Assembly (NCBI RefSeq): GCF_011044255.1
Contig: NZ_CP049107.1
Span: 2,815,501-2,879,500, forward strand
Length of the DNA: 64,000 bases
Origin: Rhizorhabdus phycosphaerae
GTDB taxonomy: Bacteria; Pseudomonadota; Alphaproteobacteria; Sphingomonadales; Sphingomonadaceae
Direction of reading: 5' to 3'
Part shown: piece after piece, positions 11,519-20,083 of the stretch
Numbering within the stretch: the first letter of the stretch is position 1
Layout: every line of letters begins with the position of its first letter
Made by a program: the position numbers and the translations under genes
The notes under the pieces: generated by a model
Database searches by the model: none
Told to the model about the DNA's origin: nothing
Seen by the model: the letters and a program-made list of their open reading frames with translations, nothing else

Positions 11519-13396
11519 TCAAATCGCGTAGCCCATAGACTCGGCCCAGGGGGCCAGGATGGGCAGGACCGGCTCAAGATGCGAGCGATAACGCTCCCAC
11601 CGGCCAGCCGAGCGACGGTAGATCGGTTCGGTGACCTGCGAATAGCTGGCGGTGCGGATATGGTCGCGCTTGGCCGCGCTCCCTCGATTGTCGAGCACGC
11701 GTTCGTCCCAAGGGACGTCCAGAAAGGCGAGCAGGGCCCGCATCTCCGCTTCGGGGTTCTCGACCATCCTCTCGTAACGGATCCGGTGCACGTCGATCGG
11801 TAGGTTCGCCTCCGCGAGGGTCCAGGCAGTCTGTGCCAGGTCATAAAGACGCGCAGCGCCGTCGAGAGTCGTGAAACTGAGCATGGCCCGGTTCAGTTCG
11901 AAATTGGACATGAATGCGCTGAGCACACAGTCGCAGGGATGGCGCTCGGCAAAGATCACCTTCGCGTCGGGGAAGAGGCGATGGATGATTCCCATGCGCG
12001 TCATGTGCAGCGGGAATTTGTCGACGACGCGCTGGCCGGCGGCGGGCGGCGCGATCTGGTCGAGCGTTTCGAAATACAGACGGCGTAGCTCGGCGACGCG
12101 CTCATCGTCTAGCGAGGCGATTTCGGAGGGGGCACCGAGAGCATTCTCGACCTGCCGCACGACCGGCATCTCCTCGAGCACGTGCAGCTGCGGAAGGTTC
12201 ATGAGCAAGGTGTCGAGCAGGGTCGTGCCCGACCGCGGGAAACCGACCAGGAAGATCGGCGAGGGGGGCTCCGACGGTGCGCTCGTCCTCGTCCAGCGGT
12301 TCGTCGCCTCCGCCGACAGCTGGTCGGTATTGGCGCGCACCTCATCCAGATAGACGTCGGCGTCGCGCAGGACGATCGGCATCAGTTCGAGCGATGCTGC
12401 GTTCATCTGCCGGAAGGCGGAGAAGGCGATGTCGGCTTCGCCGACACGGTCAGCAACCTCGCCCAGCAATTGGCAGCGCCGCACCGTGTCGATCGTCTCC
12501 GGAACGGCCTGCGCGAGGGGTAGCGCCTCCTCGAACCGGTTCTGGCGTCGAAGCGCCCAGGCATCGATGAAGCGCGTCTCGGCCTCGGGCAGTCCGGCGG
12601 CGCGCGCCTGTTCCGCCAGGCCGGCCAGCTCGTCGGTGCGGTTGAGGTTTTCGAGCAGGACTGCCAGTTCTAGATAGGCGGCGACCGAACGGCCATCGAG
12701 GCGGATCGCCTCGCGCAGGGCGGCTTCGGCCGCCGGATAATCGCGCATGGACGCTTCGGCGAGGCCCGTTTCCAGTTGCACCTCTGCATTCGACGGGTCG
12801 CGGCGCTGGGCCTCGCGCATCAGCGCCTGCCGTTCGGAGAAGCGTCGCAGCTTCGCGAACAGCTGCGACAGGTTGCAATAGGGAAGGCTGATATCGGGGC
12901 GCAGTTCGATGGCCTTCTGCAGGCCTGCGATGGCCTCCTCGACCTCGTCGACCGAGGCGTGGATGTTGCCCAGATTGTTCCAGCTTTCGAAGTCGTCGGG
13001 CATCGCGGCGACGACCTTGCGATAATCGGCGATCGCCCGTTCGGGGCGGCCCTGCAGATGGTGGACGTGCGCCGAAAGCCGCAAGAGCTTCGGGTCGTCG
13101 CCCCCATCGGCGGCCAGCGCGGTGGCGGCGTCCAGGTCACCGGTCTCGATCATGGCGCGGACGAGGTTGTTGAGCGTCGCCTGGTCTTTGGGATCGAGCG
13201 CGCGGGCCTGCTTCAAGAGCGTGACGCCAGTGGCGAAATCGCCGGTTCTGCACGCCAGCATGCCGGCCAGCGACAGGAGCGGCTGATCGCGCGGCGTGCT
13301 GCGCAGGATGTTCTGCGCAGCGTTCAGCGCGCCGGGTAGGTCGCCGATCTTGATCCGGGCGAAGACGGGCGACAGATGCGGGGGCGGCAGGGTCAT
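11519..13396 (-). CDS. TPR-repeat sulfotransferase
   Basis: A 625-residue protein with two parts. Residues about 10-330 are consecutive tetratricopeptide repeats (for example ESWNNLGNIHASVDEVEEAI). Residues about 380-625 are a PAPS-dependent sulfotransferase domain, with the 5'-phosphosulfate loop VGFPRSGTT at about 384-392, an acidic pair in LEEMP near 408 where tyrosylprotein sulfotransferases carry their catalytic Glu, and a 3'-phosphate-binding-type region around FAERHPCDCVLSAF. It would transfer sulfate from PAPS to an unknown acceptor. No signal peptide, so cytoplasmic. It lies 8 bp downstream of the TPR-oxygenase gene and is the last of a three-gene run of TPR-fused modifying enzymes. 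Confidence 0.88.
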   Translation of the reverse strand: MTLPPPHLSPVFARIKIGDLPGALNAAQNILRSTPRDQPLLSLAGMLACRTGDFATGVTLLKQARALDPKDQATLNNLVRAMIETGDLDAATALAADGGDDPKLLRLSAHVHHLQGRPERAIADYRKVVAAMPDDFESWNNLGNIHASVDEVEEAIAGLQKAIELRPDISLPYCNLSQLFAKLRRFSERQALMREAQRRDPSNAEVQLETGLAEASMRDYPAAEAALREAIRLDGRSVAAYLELAVLLENLNRTDELAGLAEQARAAGLPEAETRFIDAWALRRQNRFEEALPLAQAVPETIDTVRRCQLLGEVADRVGEADIAFSAFRQMNAASLELMPIVLRDADVYLDEVRANTDQLSAEATNRWTRTSAPSEPPSPIFLVGFPRSGTTLLDTLLMNLPQLHVLEEMPVVRQVENALGAPSEIASLDDERVAELRRLYFETLDQIAPPAAGQRVVDKFPLHMTRMGIIHRLFPDAKVIFAERHPCDCVLSAFMSNFELNRAMLSFTTLDGAARLYDLAQTAWTLAEANLPIDVHRIRYERMVENPEAEMRALLAFLDVPWDERVLDNRGSAAKRDHIRTASYSQVTEPIYRRSAGRWERYRSHLEPVLPILAPWAESMGYAI

Positions 13397-13404
13397 GATG
13401 AATC

Positions 13405-14931
13405 TCAGGCCAGAGGGGGAGCGATGTCGAAGGCGACCGTCATGCGCTCGCCGAAACTATAGGGCAGCGTACCGTGCCACATCGTCGAGGGGAACAGCAC
13501 GAGCCGACCGGGCTTTGGCTCGATCGTCCGGACAGGCGGAATGTCGAGGCCCAGTTCGGCCTGGGGACTGCCCAGCGTCAGCCAGCCCGCCTGTGTGCCG
13601 GTGGCAGCCTCGCGGGGGACGGTGACATAGAAGGCCGAGCTGATCAGTCCGGCCGGGTGGACATGGTTGGCGTGGTGACCGCCGCCCTCGCCGGTCAGTC
13701 GCACCGACCACGACCCCGCAAAGCGCGGCCGCGCCGGGCGCCCATAAGCGAGCAGCGGATGGCGTGGGTCGGGTGCTGGCAAGCTGGCGAGATGATCCCG
13801 TGCCGCTTCGACGACGAGGGCGCGCAGGGCTTGGATTTCTGGATCGACCCGGCTGAACAGCGGTCCATCGGTCTGGGTGCCGCCGCGCACCGACTGGTCG
13901 AGATGCGGCGCGCTGGACCGGTGCAGCGAGCGCAGGCGCCGGGCGAGCGCAGGCAGGTCGTCGATACGGTCTGCGAGATCGATGACACGCACAAAGGCCG
14001 GGTCGTTGAGCCAGTCGGCGCGCGCATCGCCCGCAAGCCGCCAGGCGATGGCAGCATAGGGCCACATCGCGCGGTTGGCGCCCTGCGGTCGCGCCCATCG
14101 CTCGATCAGCGGCAAGGCCTGCTCGACGCGGCCGGTGCGCAGCAGATGCCGGACATGGCGGATCGCGACCGACAGATCGTCGACCTTCGCCATGACCGCG
14201 AACAGGGCATCGGCGCCGCTGACGTCGCCGAGTTCGGAACGCGCCGCCGCTTCGTTCGCAGTGAAGGTCAGTTGCGGGCCCAGCACCGCCCTACCCCGCA
14301 CGACGGCATCCAGTGCGGCCTCGAACTGGCGAGCGTCGATCAGCGCGAGGATGAGAATGCGCCACAGGTTGAGGTCGCCGGCGTTGGCCGCCAAGGCTCG
14401 TTCAATCGCCTCGGTCGAGCGCAGGCTGTCGCCCATCATCCAACGCAATTTGATCAGCCGATCATGGCCCGGATACCAGCCCGGATGAAGCGCCAGCAGT
14501 GCCGCGATCTCGGCGATTGCTGTTGCGGCGTCGCCCTGTGCCATGCGGGCGGCGGCGCGGCTCAGCAGAAGATCGCCATTATTGGGTTCGAGCCTGAGGG
14601 CCGTCTCGAACAGGGGCAGCGCATCGAGTCCGGCTTCCAGCGCGACCTGCGCTCTCGCTTGCGCAACGCGGGCGTCTTGTGGCTCGATCGTTGCGGCGGC
14701 GTTGAGCGCGGGCAGGGCCTGATCATGCTGGTCGACGGCGCGGTGGAGCAGGCCGGTCCACTGCCACAGGCGGGCGTTGCTGCCGTTCCGTTCCGCCGCC
14801 AGAGCAACGAAGGGGAGAGCCTCCTCCTCCCTCTGGAGTTCGAGCGCCTTGGAGGCCAATGTCTCTGCCGTCGTGGCATCGGACGGGCGCAGCGTCATTC
14901 GTGCGATCAGGTCGTCGATCATGTTCGTCAC
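13405..14931 (-). CDS. TPR-repeat 2OG-Fe(II) oxygenase
   Basis: 508 residues. About residues 1-320 are TPR-like helical repeats; the C-terminal part (about 340-508) is a 2-oxoglutarate/Fe(II) oxygenase domain of the putative bacterial family PF13759. Visible ligands are the NHVHPAG histidines (423/425), the distal histidine in MWHGT (486) and an arginine in ERMTVAFD (496) placed to bind 2-oxoglutarate. It probably hydroxylates a protein, peptide or small molecule; the substrate is unknown. No signal peptide. It lies between the frameshifted aspartyl hydroxylase gene (43 bp upstream) and the TPR-sulfotransferase gene (8 bp downstream), so co-transcription is likely. Confidence 0.85.
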   Translation of the reverse strand: MTNMIDDLIARMTLRPSDATTAETLASKALELQREEEALPFVALAAERNGSNARLWQWTGLLHRAVDQHDQALPALNAAATIEPQDARVAQARAQVALEAGLDALPLFETALRLEPNNGDLLLSRAAARMAQGDAATAIAEIAALLALHPGWYPGHDRLIKLRWMMGDSLRSTEAIERALAANAGDLNLWRILILALIDARQFEAALDAVVRGRAVLGPQLTFTANEAAARSELGDVSGADALFAVMAKVDDLSVAIRHVRHLLRTGRVEQALPLIERWARPQGANRAMWPYAAIAWRLAGDARADWLNDPAFVRVIDLADRIDDLPALARRLRSLHRSSAPHLDQSVRGGTQTDGPLFSRVDPEIQALRALVVEAARDHLASLPAPDPRHPLLAYGRPARPRFAGSWSVRLTGEGGGHHANHVHPAGLISSAFYVTVPREAATGTQAGWLTLGSPQAELGLDIPPVRTIEPKPGRLVLFPSTMWHGTLPYSFGERMTVAFDIAPPLA

Positions 14932-14974
14932 AGTCCCTGTACCACCGTGCCGCTCTCCGCTTCGAGCAGGGCCG

Positions 14975-16088
14975 TCACGGCAGCCTGCTCCTGGGGGTGA
15001 GGCCCGGATGCCAGATGTCTATGATGAGGATCACGCGCAGCGCGCTGCTGGGGTTCAGGGCCTCATGCTCGATCGTGTCGTCGAAGACCCAGGCCCTGCC
15101 GCGCTCCCAGAGGCGGGTTTCGGCGCCGACGCGGAACCAGCAGCCTTCGGGTACGATCAAGGGCAGGTGGCAGACGAGCCGCGTGTTGGCGACGCCATGG
15201 TGCGGCGGAATGCGCGTGTTCGGGCCAGCAGCGAGAACATGGCATTGGGTGAACAACCGCCGATGCGTGGCTGGGGAAAGCGCTCGATCAGCGCCATCGT
15301 GCCCGGGCAATGCCGGGCATTGGCCGCAATGCGCCGGCCATATTGCCACAGATGGATCGCGGTCCAGTCGCGGTTGTGGTTGAGCGGCGCCCATTGCGCG
15401 AGCGGCGCGCCGTCGGGATATTGAATATAGGGGGTGAGTTCGGCGCGTTCGGCGGCGGCACCGCCTCGAACTCGGTCTGGATCAGGTCGGTTGCCGCCTC
15501 GAGTTCCTCCAACCATGGGAACAGGCTGCGATCATGATATTCGCGCTCGATCAGGCCGGGAAAATGGAAATGGGTCGGATCGCTGTGCCAAACGCGTGTC
15601 TTCCGCAAGGCGTTGCTGCGGAAGCGGGCAATGCGTTCAGCGCTTTCCGGATCGGCAGCGGATTCGGCATCGGCCATCGCGCGGCGAAGGCGGTCCTCCT
15701 TGTCGCTGCGCCAGCGGTCTCGCAGAGCTTCGCCGCGCGCTACGGCTGTGGCGAGCTGCGGGTTGGCGATCATGTCGGGCTTCCGGGCGAGAGCCTGCTC
15801 ATAGGCCTCGCCGGCATCGGCATGGCCGAGCTGCTCCTTGAGTCCGGCGCGAAGCATCAGCGCCATGAAGTCGAGCGGAGAGAAGGCGAGCGCGGCGGTC
15901 ACCGCGTCGAGCGCTGCCGCAGGGTTGTTCGACGCTCGATAGAGCGCGGCACGCTTGAGGTGGAGTTCGAAACCCGGAGCGAGAGCAACTGAACGTGCTA
16001 GCAGCGCAAGCGCTTCGGAAAAGGCGCCCTTAGCGGCAGCGGCATCGGCCGCGCGTTCCAGGTCGGCGGGCGTTGTGGTGGAAGCCAT
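14975..16088 (-). pseudogene. TPR aspartyl/asparaginyl beta-hydroxylase, interrupted by two frameshifts
   Basis: Read across three frames, the locus encodes an N-terminal TPR region (MASTTTPADLERAADAAAAK onward) and an AspH-type domain. From the ATG at 16088 the frame is good to EFEAVP near 15460. Homologous sequence then resumes one base out as ERAELTPYIQYPDGAPLAQW and runs to MFSLLA near 15235. It resumes again one base out as PNTRIPPHHGVANTRLVCHL and continues through VFDDTIEHEA to LIIDIWHPG. Each join is explained by one missing base, at a GCGGTGCCGCC tract and at a shortened C-run. Either the gene is decaying or the assembly has two base errors. AspH enzymes hydroxylate Asp/Asn side chains using 2-oxoglutarate and iron. 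Confidence 0.82.
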
Positions 16089-16172
16089 GCGCTACCTTAG
16101 GTGCTGTTCATCAGCGGGGGAAGCGGTCCGCGACGCGGCGCGATCACGGGCGTCGATGCGCTTGCCACGACT

Positions 16173-16211
16173 GCCAAAAGAAAGAGGCGGCAGGGTTGCC
16201 CCCACCGCCTC
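16173..16211 (-). terminator. Intrinsic terminator after the cysteine-rich TonB-dependent receptor
   Basis: On the minus strand GAGGCGG (16211-16205) pairs with CCGCCTC (16190-16184) around a G/C-rich loop and is followed by a T-rich tract (TTTCTTTTG). It lies about 20 bp after the receptor stop codon and before the beta-hydroxylase gene on the same strand, so it would separate or attenuate expression of the downstream modifying-enzyme genes. Confidence 0.75.
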
Positions 16212-16231
16212 CTCCGGCTTCGCCTCGACTA

Positions 16232-19200
16232 TTAGAAGTTGAGGGTCACGCCTGCGTAGATGTAACGACCCATGGCGTCGTAGACGCCCGGGAAGGTGTT
16301 GCCCGAGCAGAACACCGCGGTGCAGGCGTTGTTGACTGCCGATGCACCGTTCGCGCCGATGATCGGCGGATCGTTGTCGAGCAGGTTCTGAACGCCCATA
16401 CGGAAGGTGTACTGGTCGTTGATCGCATAGGTCGCGGCCAGGTCGAAGTAATGCTGGGCCGGGATCTTCTCGTTGAACGGCGAGAAGGCGCCGGTCAGCG
16501 TCGGGTTCGAGCTGCTGCGATCGATCTTGACCTTGCCGAAGTAACGCCATGCGAGCGACAGGCCGAGGCCGTTCTCCATGTCGAAGGTCACGCGGGCCTT
16601 GTGGCGCCATTCCGGATTCGGGATGCCGCAGACGAGGCCGTAGAGACCGGCGCAGTCATAGGGAGCCGACACACCGTTGTCGGTCTCGATCTTGTCGAGC
16701 CAGGTGCCGATGATGCTGAACGACAGCGAGTTGGCACCGATGCGGGTCGTGTAACCGGCCGACACGTCGACACCGCGGGTCTTCAGACCACCGATGTTGA
16801 GCGGAAGGTCACGGACGAAGCCGTTGGCCGAACGCCACAGCGACCCGGTCGCGTCGCGCTGGATCAGCGAGCAGAAGGTCGGATCGCCAGTGGTAACGCA
16901 CTGGTTGATGATCACGTCCTGACCATATTCCTGGATCAGGTTCTTCACCTTGATGTCGAACCAGTCGACCGTCGCGTTGAAGCCCGGCAGGAAGGTCGGC
17001 TGGAACACGATACCGATCGTCTTCGTGTCCGACTTTTCCGGCTGGAGGTTCGGATTGCCGCCGATCAGGCCGTTATACTGGCCGGCAGGATTGCCCGCGA
17101 CCGGATAATTGGCCGGATTCAGACCGGTGAGGGCGCATTGGGCCGCCGTCGCCGAGCCATCCGCGCAGGGGTCGCTGTTGCCGTTGAGTGCGACGCGGAT
17201 CGGCGCAAACAGATCCTGCACGTTCGGAGCGCGAACCGCACGGTTGAAGCTCGCGCGGAAGCGGATGTCCCGCACCGGAGCGAAGTCGACCGCGATCTTG
17301 AACGTGTCGGTGGTGAAGCCGCTGCTATAGTCGGAATAGCGATAGGCGCCTTCCAGGGTCAGAGCGTGGATGCCCTGCTCCTCGACGATCGGCAGACGGA
17401 ACTCGCCGAACAGTTCCTTGACGTCGAACGAACCCGAGGTCGGGAGCGTAGCCGCACCCTGGCCGGTCAGGTCGCCCGTGCTGAACGCGACGTCGGTGTC
17501 GAGTTCCAGCGACTCCTTGCGATATTCCGCACCGAACACGACGCCCAGACCGTCGTTCGCCCAGGGCGACTTCAAGCCATATTCGCCGAGCAGACGGGTG
17601 ATGGTGCCGCTGATGACGCGCTCCTGCGTGTTGCCACGCTGGAAGCCCGGGATCTGCACGTAGTTTAGTGCTTCGGGGGTCACGCCACCGAGCGAGAACA
17701 TGTCGTAAGGACGGCAGTTCGTGTCGGTACCCAGAACGAAGACGCGGCAGGCGGGCTGGCCGGTGCGCGGGTCGGTGACGACGTCGATCGCATTGGTCAG
17801 GCGCGAGGCCGAGAACTCGTTGAAGTAGGTCTGCGAATAGTTGGTGCGACCGAACAGGTAATAAGCGTCGTACGACCAGACCGGGCTGAGTTCGCCCTTG
17901 GCGCCGCCGACGATGCGGAAGGCGGTGTGCTGGAGATCGCTGCGGCGCGGGCCGCCTTCGACGTTACGACGCAGAGCCTGCAGGAAGGCGCGCTGATAGG
18001 GCGCGCCGGTCAGCGGATCGCGGAAGGTGATCGGCGTCGCGCCAGCGTCGACCAGCGGGAAGCCGGTTTCGGTGAAGCGCGTGACCAGGTTGCCGGGGAC
18101 GCAGATCTGGGCCCGCTGCGAGGCCGACAGGAGCGGGTTGTCGCAGTTGACGCTGAGCGTGTTGCCGAAGTTGCCCGACTCGGCGATCTGGGCGACCGTG
18201 CGGTCGTCCATGAACATGGCTTCCATATAGGGGTGGAAGGCCGGGCTGACTTCATAGTCGGCGAAGACGCCGGCCGTGTAGCGCTCGTCGGGACGCTGGA
18301 AATAGTTCAGCGGCGCGAAGTTGTACGGCGTGAAGCCCGGAAGGAAGGTGCGGTTCGGACCGATCTGGAGCGTGTTCGAGTTCCAGTCGAAGAAGGTGCC
18401 GTTCGCCGAGGTGGCCGAGCCACCGCAGTTGACGACGCCGGCGGCCGTGACCTGCGAGGCGCACGACGAATAGTCATACTTGCTCTGCGTGACCGCCTTC
18501 AGCTTGCGGTAGCCGGCATAGGCCATGAAGTGGCCCTGGTCGTCGTCGCCGAACTTGCCACCGAAGGAGACGGTGACGTCGACGGTGCCGCCATTGACGG
18601 TGTTGCCCGACGGGAAGGGGAAGCCACGGCGAGCGTGGGCGGCCTTCAGCGTGTCGTTGCTGTTGTTGTGCTGGTAGAGGCTGTACTGGCCGTCGATCCG
18701 GAAACCTTCGAAGTCGGTGTCCATGATGAAGTTGACGACGCCGGCGACCGCGTCCGAACCATAGGTGGACGATGCACCGCCGGTCAGCACGTCGACGCGC
18801 TTGACGATGGCGGCGGGCACCATGTTGAGATCGGCCGCGGAGGAGTCGGGATCGCCCGGCATCAGGCGGCGACCGTTGATCAGGACGAGCGTACGCTCGG
18901 CGCCCAGACCGCGAAGGTCGACGGTCGCGGTACCGGTCGCGCCATTGGCGAGGTTACCGCCCTGGCCGGCGAAGGTCTGCGGCAGGCTGTTGATCAGGTC
19001 TTCGGTGCGGGTCGTGCCCTGGAGCTTGAACTCCTGCGAGCCGACCACGGTGACCGGGCTGACGCCGGTCAGGTTCGGCTGCGGAATGCGCGAACCGGTG
19101 ACGATGATGACCGCGCCTTCTTCGTCCCCATCCGCTGCGGCCTGCGCGAACGCGGGCGCGCTCGCGAACGCGGCGATGCTCAGCGCGACAGCGCTGCAGC

Positions 19201-19240
19201 CCAGCCCGAAACGGCTGACCTTGTTGATTTTAGTGGTCAC
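16232..19240 (-). CDS. TonB-dependent receptor with cysteine-paired loops
   Basis: A 1002-residue outer-membrane receptor: signal peptide ending near AFAQAAA, a plug domain (IIVTGSRIPQPNLTGVSPVT, then VDLRGLGAERTLVLINGRR) and a 22-strand-type barrel ending in aromatic ITLNF-like residues (YAGVTLNF). The start is GTG at 19240. The exported part is unusually rich in paired cysteines spaced through predicted loops, for example SSCASQ with VNCGG, SVNCDN with QICVPG, DPCADG with AQCAL and NACTAV with FCSGN, suggesting extracellular disulfides. The ligand is unknown. Three TPR-fused modifying-enzyme genes follow on the same strand after a terminator, hinting that ligand or receptor is chemically modified. 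Confidence 0.92.
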   Translation of the reverse strand: MTTKINKVSRFGLGCSAVALSIAAFASAPAFAQAAADGDEEGAVIIVTGSRIPQPNLTGVSPVTVVGSQEFKLQGTTRTEDLINSLPQTFAGQGGNLANGATGTATVDLRGLGAERTLVLINGRRLMPGDPDSSAADLNMVPAAIVKRVDVLTGGASSTYGSDAVAGVVNFIMDTDFEGFRIDGQYSLYQHNNSNDTLKAAHARRGFPFPSGNTVNGGTVDVTVSFGGKFGDDDQGHFMAYAGYRKLKAVTQSKYDYSSCASQVTAAGVVNCGGSATSANGTFFDWNSNTLQIGPNRTFLPGFTPYNFAPLNYFQRPDERYTAGVFADYEVSPAFHPYMEAMFMDDRTVAQIAESGNFGNTLSVNCDNPLLSASQRAQICVPGNLVTRFTETGFPLVDAGATPITFRDPLTGAPYQRAFLQALRRNVEGGPRRSDLQHTAFRIVGGAKGELSPVWSYDAYYLFGRTNYSQTYFNEFSASRLTNAIDVVTDPRTGQPACRVFVLGTDTNCRPYDMFSLGGVTPEALNYVQIPGFQRGNTQERVISGTITRLLGEYGLKSPWANDGLGVVFGAEYRKESLELDTDVAFSTGDLTGQGAATLPTSGSFDVKELFGEFRLPIVEEQGIHALTLEGAYRYSDYSSGFTTDTFKIAVDFAPVRDIRFRASFNRAVRAPNVQDLFAPIRVALNGNSDPCADGSATAAQCALTGLNPANYPVAGNPAGQYNGLIGGNPNLQPEKSDTKTIGIVFQPTFLPGFNATVDWFDIKVKNLIQEYGQDVIINQCVTTGDPTFCSLIQRDATGSLWRSANGFVRDLPLNIGGLKTRGVDVSAGYTTRIGANSLSFSIIGTWLDKIETDNGVSAPYDCAGLYGLVCGIPNPEWRHKARVTFDMENGLGLSLAWRYFGKVKIDRSSSNPTLTGAFSPFNEKIPAQHYFDLAATYAINDQYTFRMGVQNLLDNDPPIIGANGASAVNNACTAVFCSGNTFPGVYDAMGRYIYAGVTLNF

Positions 19241-19262
19241 TTTCCAGTCCCTTTTCTGGAGT

Positions 19263-19290
19263 GAGCGGGCCGAATCGTCGGCCCGTGCTC
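19263..19290 (-). promoter_or_regulatory. Hairpin in the leader of the TonB-dependent receptor gene
   Basis: CGGGCCGA (19266-19273) and TCGGCCCG (19278-19285) form a perfect 8 bp stem with a 4-base loop, extendable by GAG/CTC with a bulge. It lies 25-45 bp upstream of the GTG start, in the probable 5' untranslated region, so it could affect message stability or translation. The remaining sequence up to 19504 has no other structure I can support. Confidence 0.5.
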
Positions 19291-19504
19291 AACCCTCGCA
19301 AAAAGGTGCAGGCGCTGGCACACCATACACCCCTCACTCGGGCATCCCGTTGATGTGCAAGAAATCTGATCAAGCTGTAAAGCGGAGGTTAATCCGGAGA
19401 GGCATGTTGGGCCGCTGTTGTCGTATTTATGCAACAGTGGCGAAACGGCATTGCGCGGATCAAGGCATGCATGGTTATATTGTTTCAAAGGCAGGAGGAA
19501 TGGG

Positions 19505-20044
19505 ATGAAAAAGCGGCATTTTTCAGCGCTTGTAGGGCTATCCGCGATGGCCGCCATGTCGGGCGCCAACGCGGCTGAAAAGGTCCGAGATCGCCCCGAG
19601 CTGTTCCGCAACCTGCTCGACTGCCGCGGCATCGCCGACAATGGCCAGCGTCTCGCCTGCTACGACCGGTCGGTCGGCGCGATGGAGGACGCCGAGAAGA
19701 AGAAGGATCTGGTGGTCGTCGACCGCAAGGAGATCCGCGAGACCAAAAAATCGTTGTTCGGCTTCTCCCTGCCCAAACTCTCGCTGTTCGGCGACGGCGA
19801 CGAGAAGGAAGAAAAGGCCGACGAGGTGCAGGAGATCGAGAGCACTGTGGTCAGCGTCCGTCCGTCCAAGGGGGGCGACTGGGCGCTGCGGCTCGCGAAC
19901 GACGCCGGGACCTGGGAGACGGGGGGCGCGCTGACGGTGCCGCCCCGCGTCGGCGACAAGGTCAAGATCAGGAAGGCGTCGCTCGGCAGCTATCTGGGCT
20001 CGGTAGGCATCAGCCGGGGCATCCGCTTCCGCCGCGTCGAATAG
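19505..20044 (+). CDS. Exported protein of unknown function with a CRxI-x-RLACYD motif
   Basis: 179 residues with a signal peptide (MKKRHFSALVGLSAMAAMSG, cleavage near ANAAEK). The mature N-terminus carries LLDCRGIADNGQRLACYDRS, a short two-cysteine motif seen in assorted periplasmic proteins. A charged linker with SLFGFSLPKLSLFGDGDE-like sequence and a C-terminal beta-rich region (VVSVRPSKGGDWALRLANDA to IRFRRVE) follow. I do not assign a function. The ATG at 19505 is preferred over an upstream frame opening at 19418 because of the signal peptide and the AGGAGG-like sequence just before it. It is divergent from the large receptor gene. Confidence 0.78.
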   Translation: MKKRHFSALVGLSAMAAMSGANAAEKVRDRPELFRNLLDCRGIADNGQRLACYDRSVGAMEDAEKKKDLVVVDRKEIRETKKSLFGFSLPKLSLFGDGDEKEEKADEVQEIESTVVSVRPSKGGDWALRLANDAGTWETGGALTVPPRVGDKVKIRKASLGSYLGSVGISRGIRFRRVE

Positions 20045-20083
20045 GGGAGCGATCGTGCGGGTCCGGGGCCCGGTCTTCGGTCG

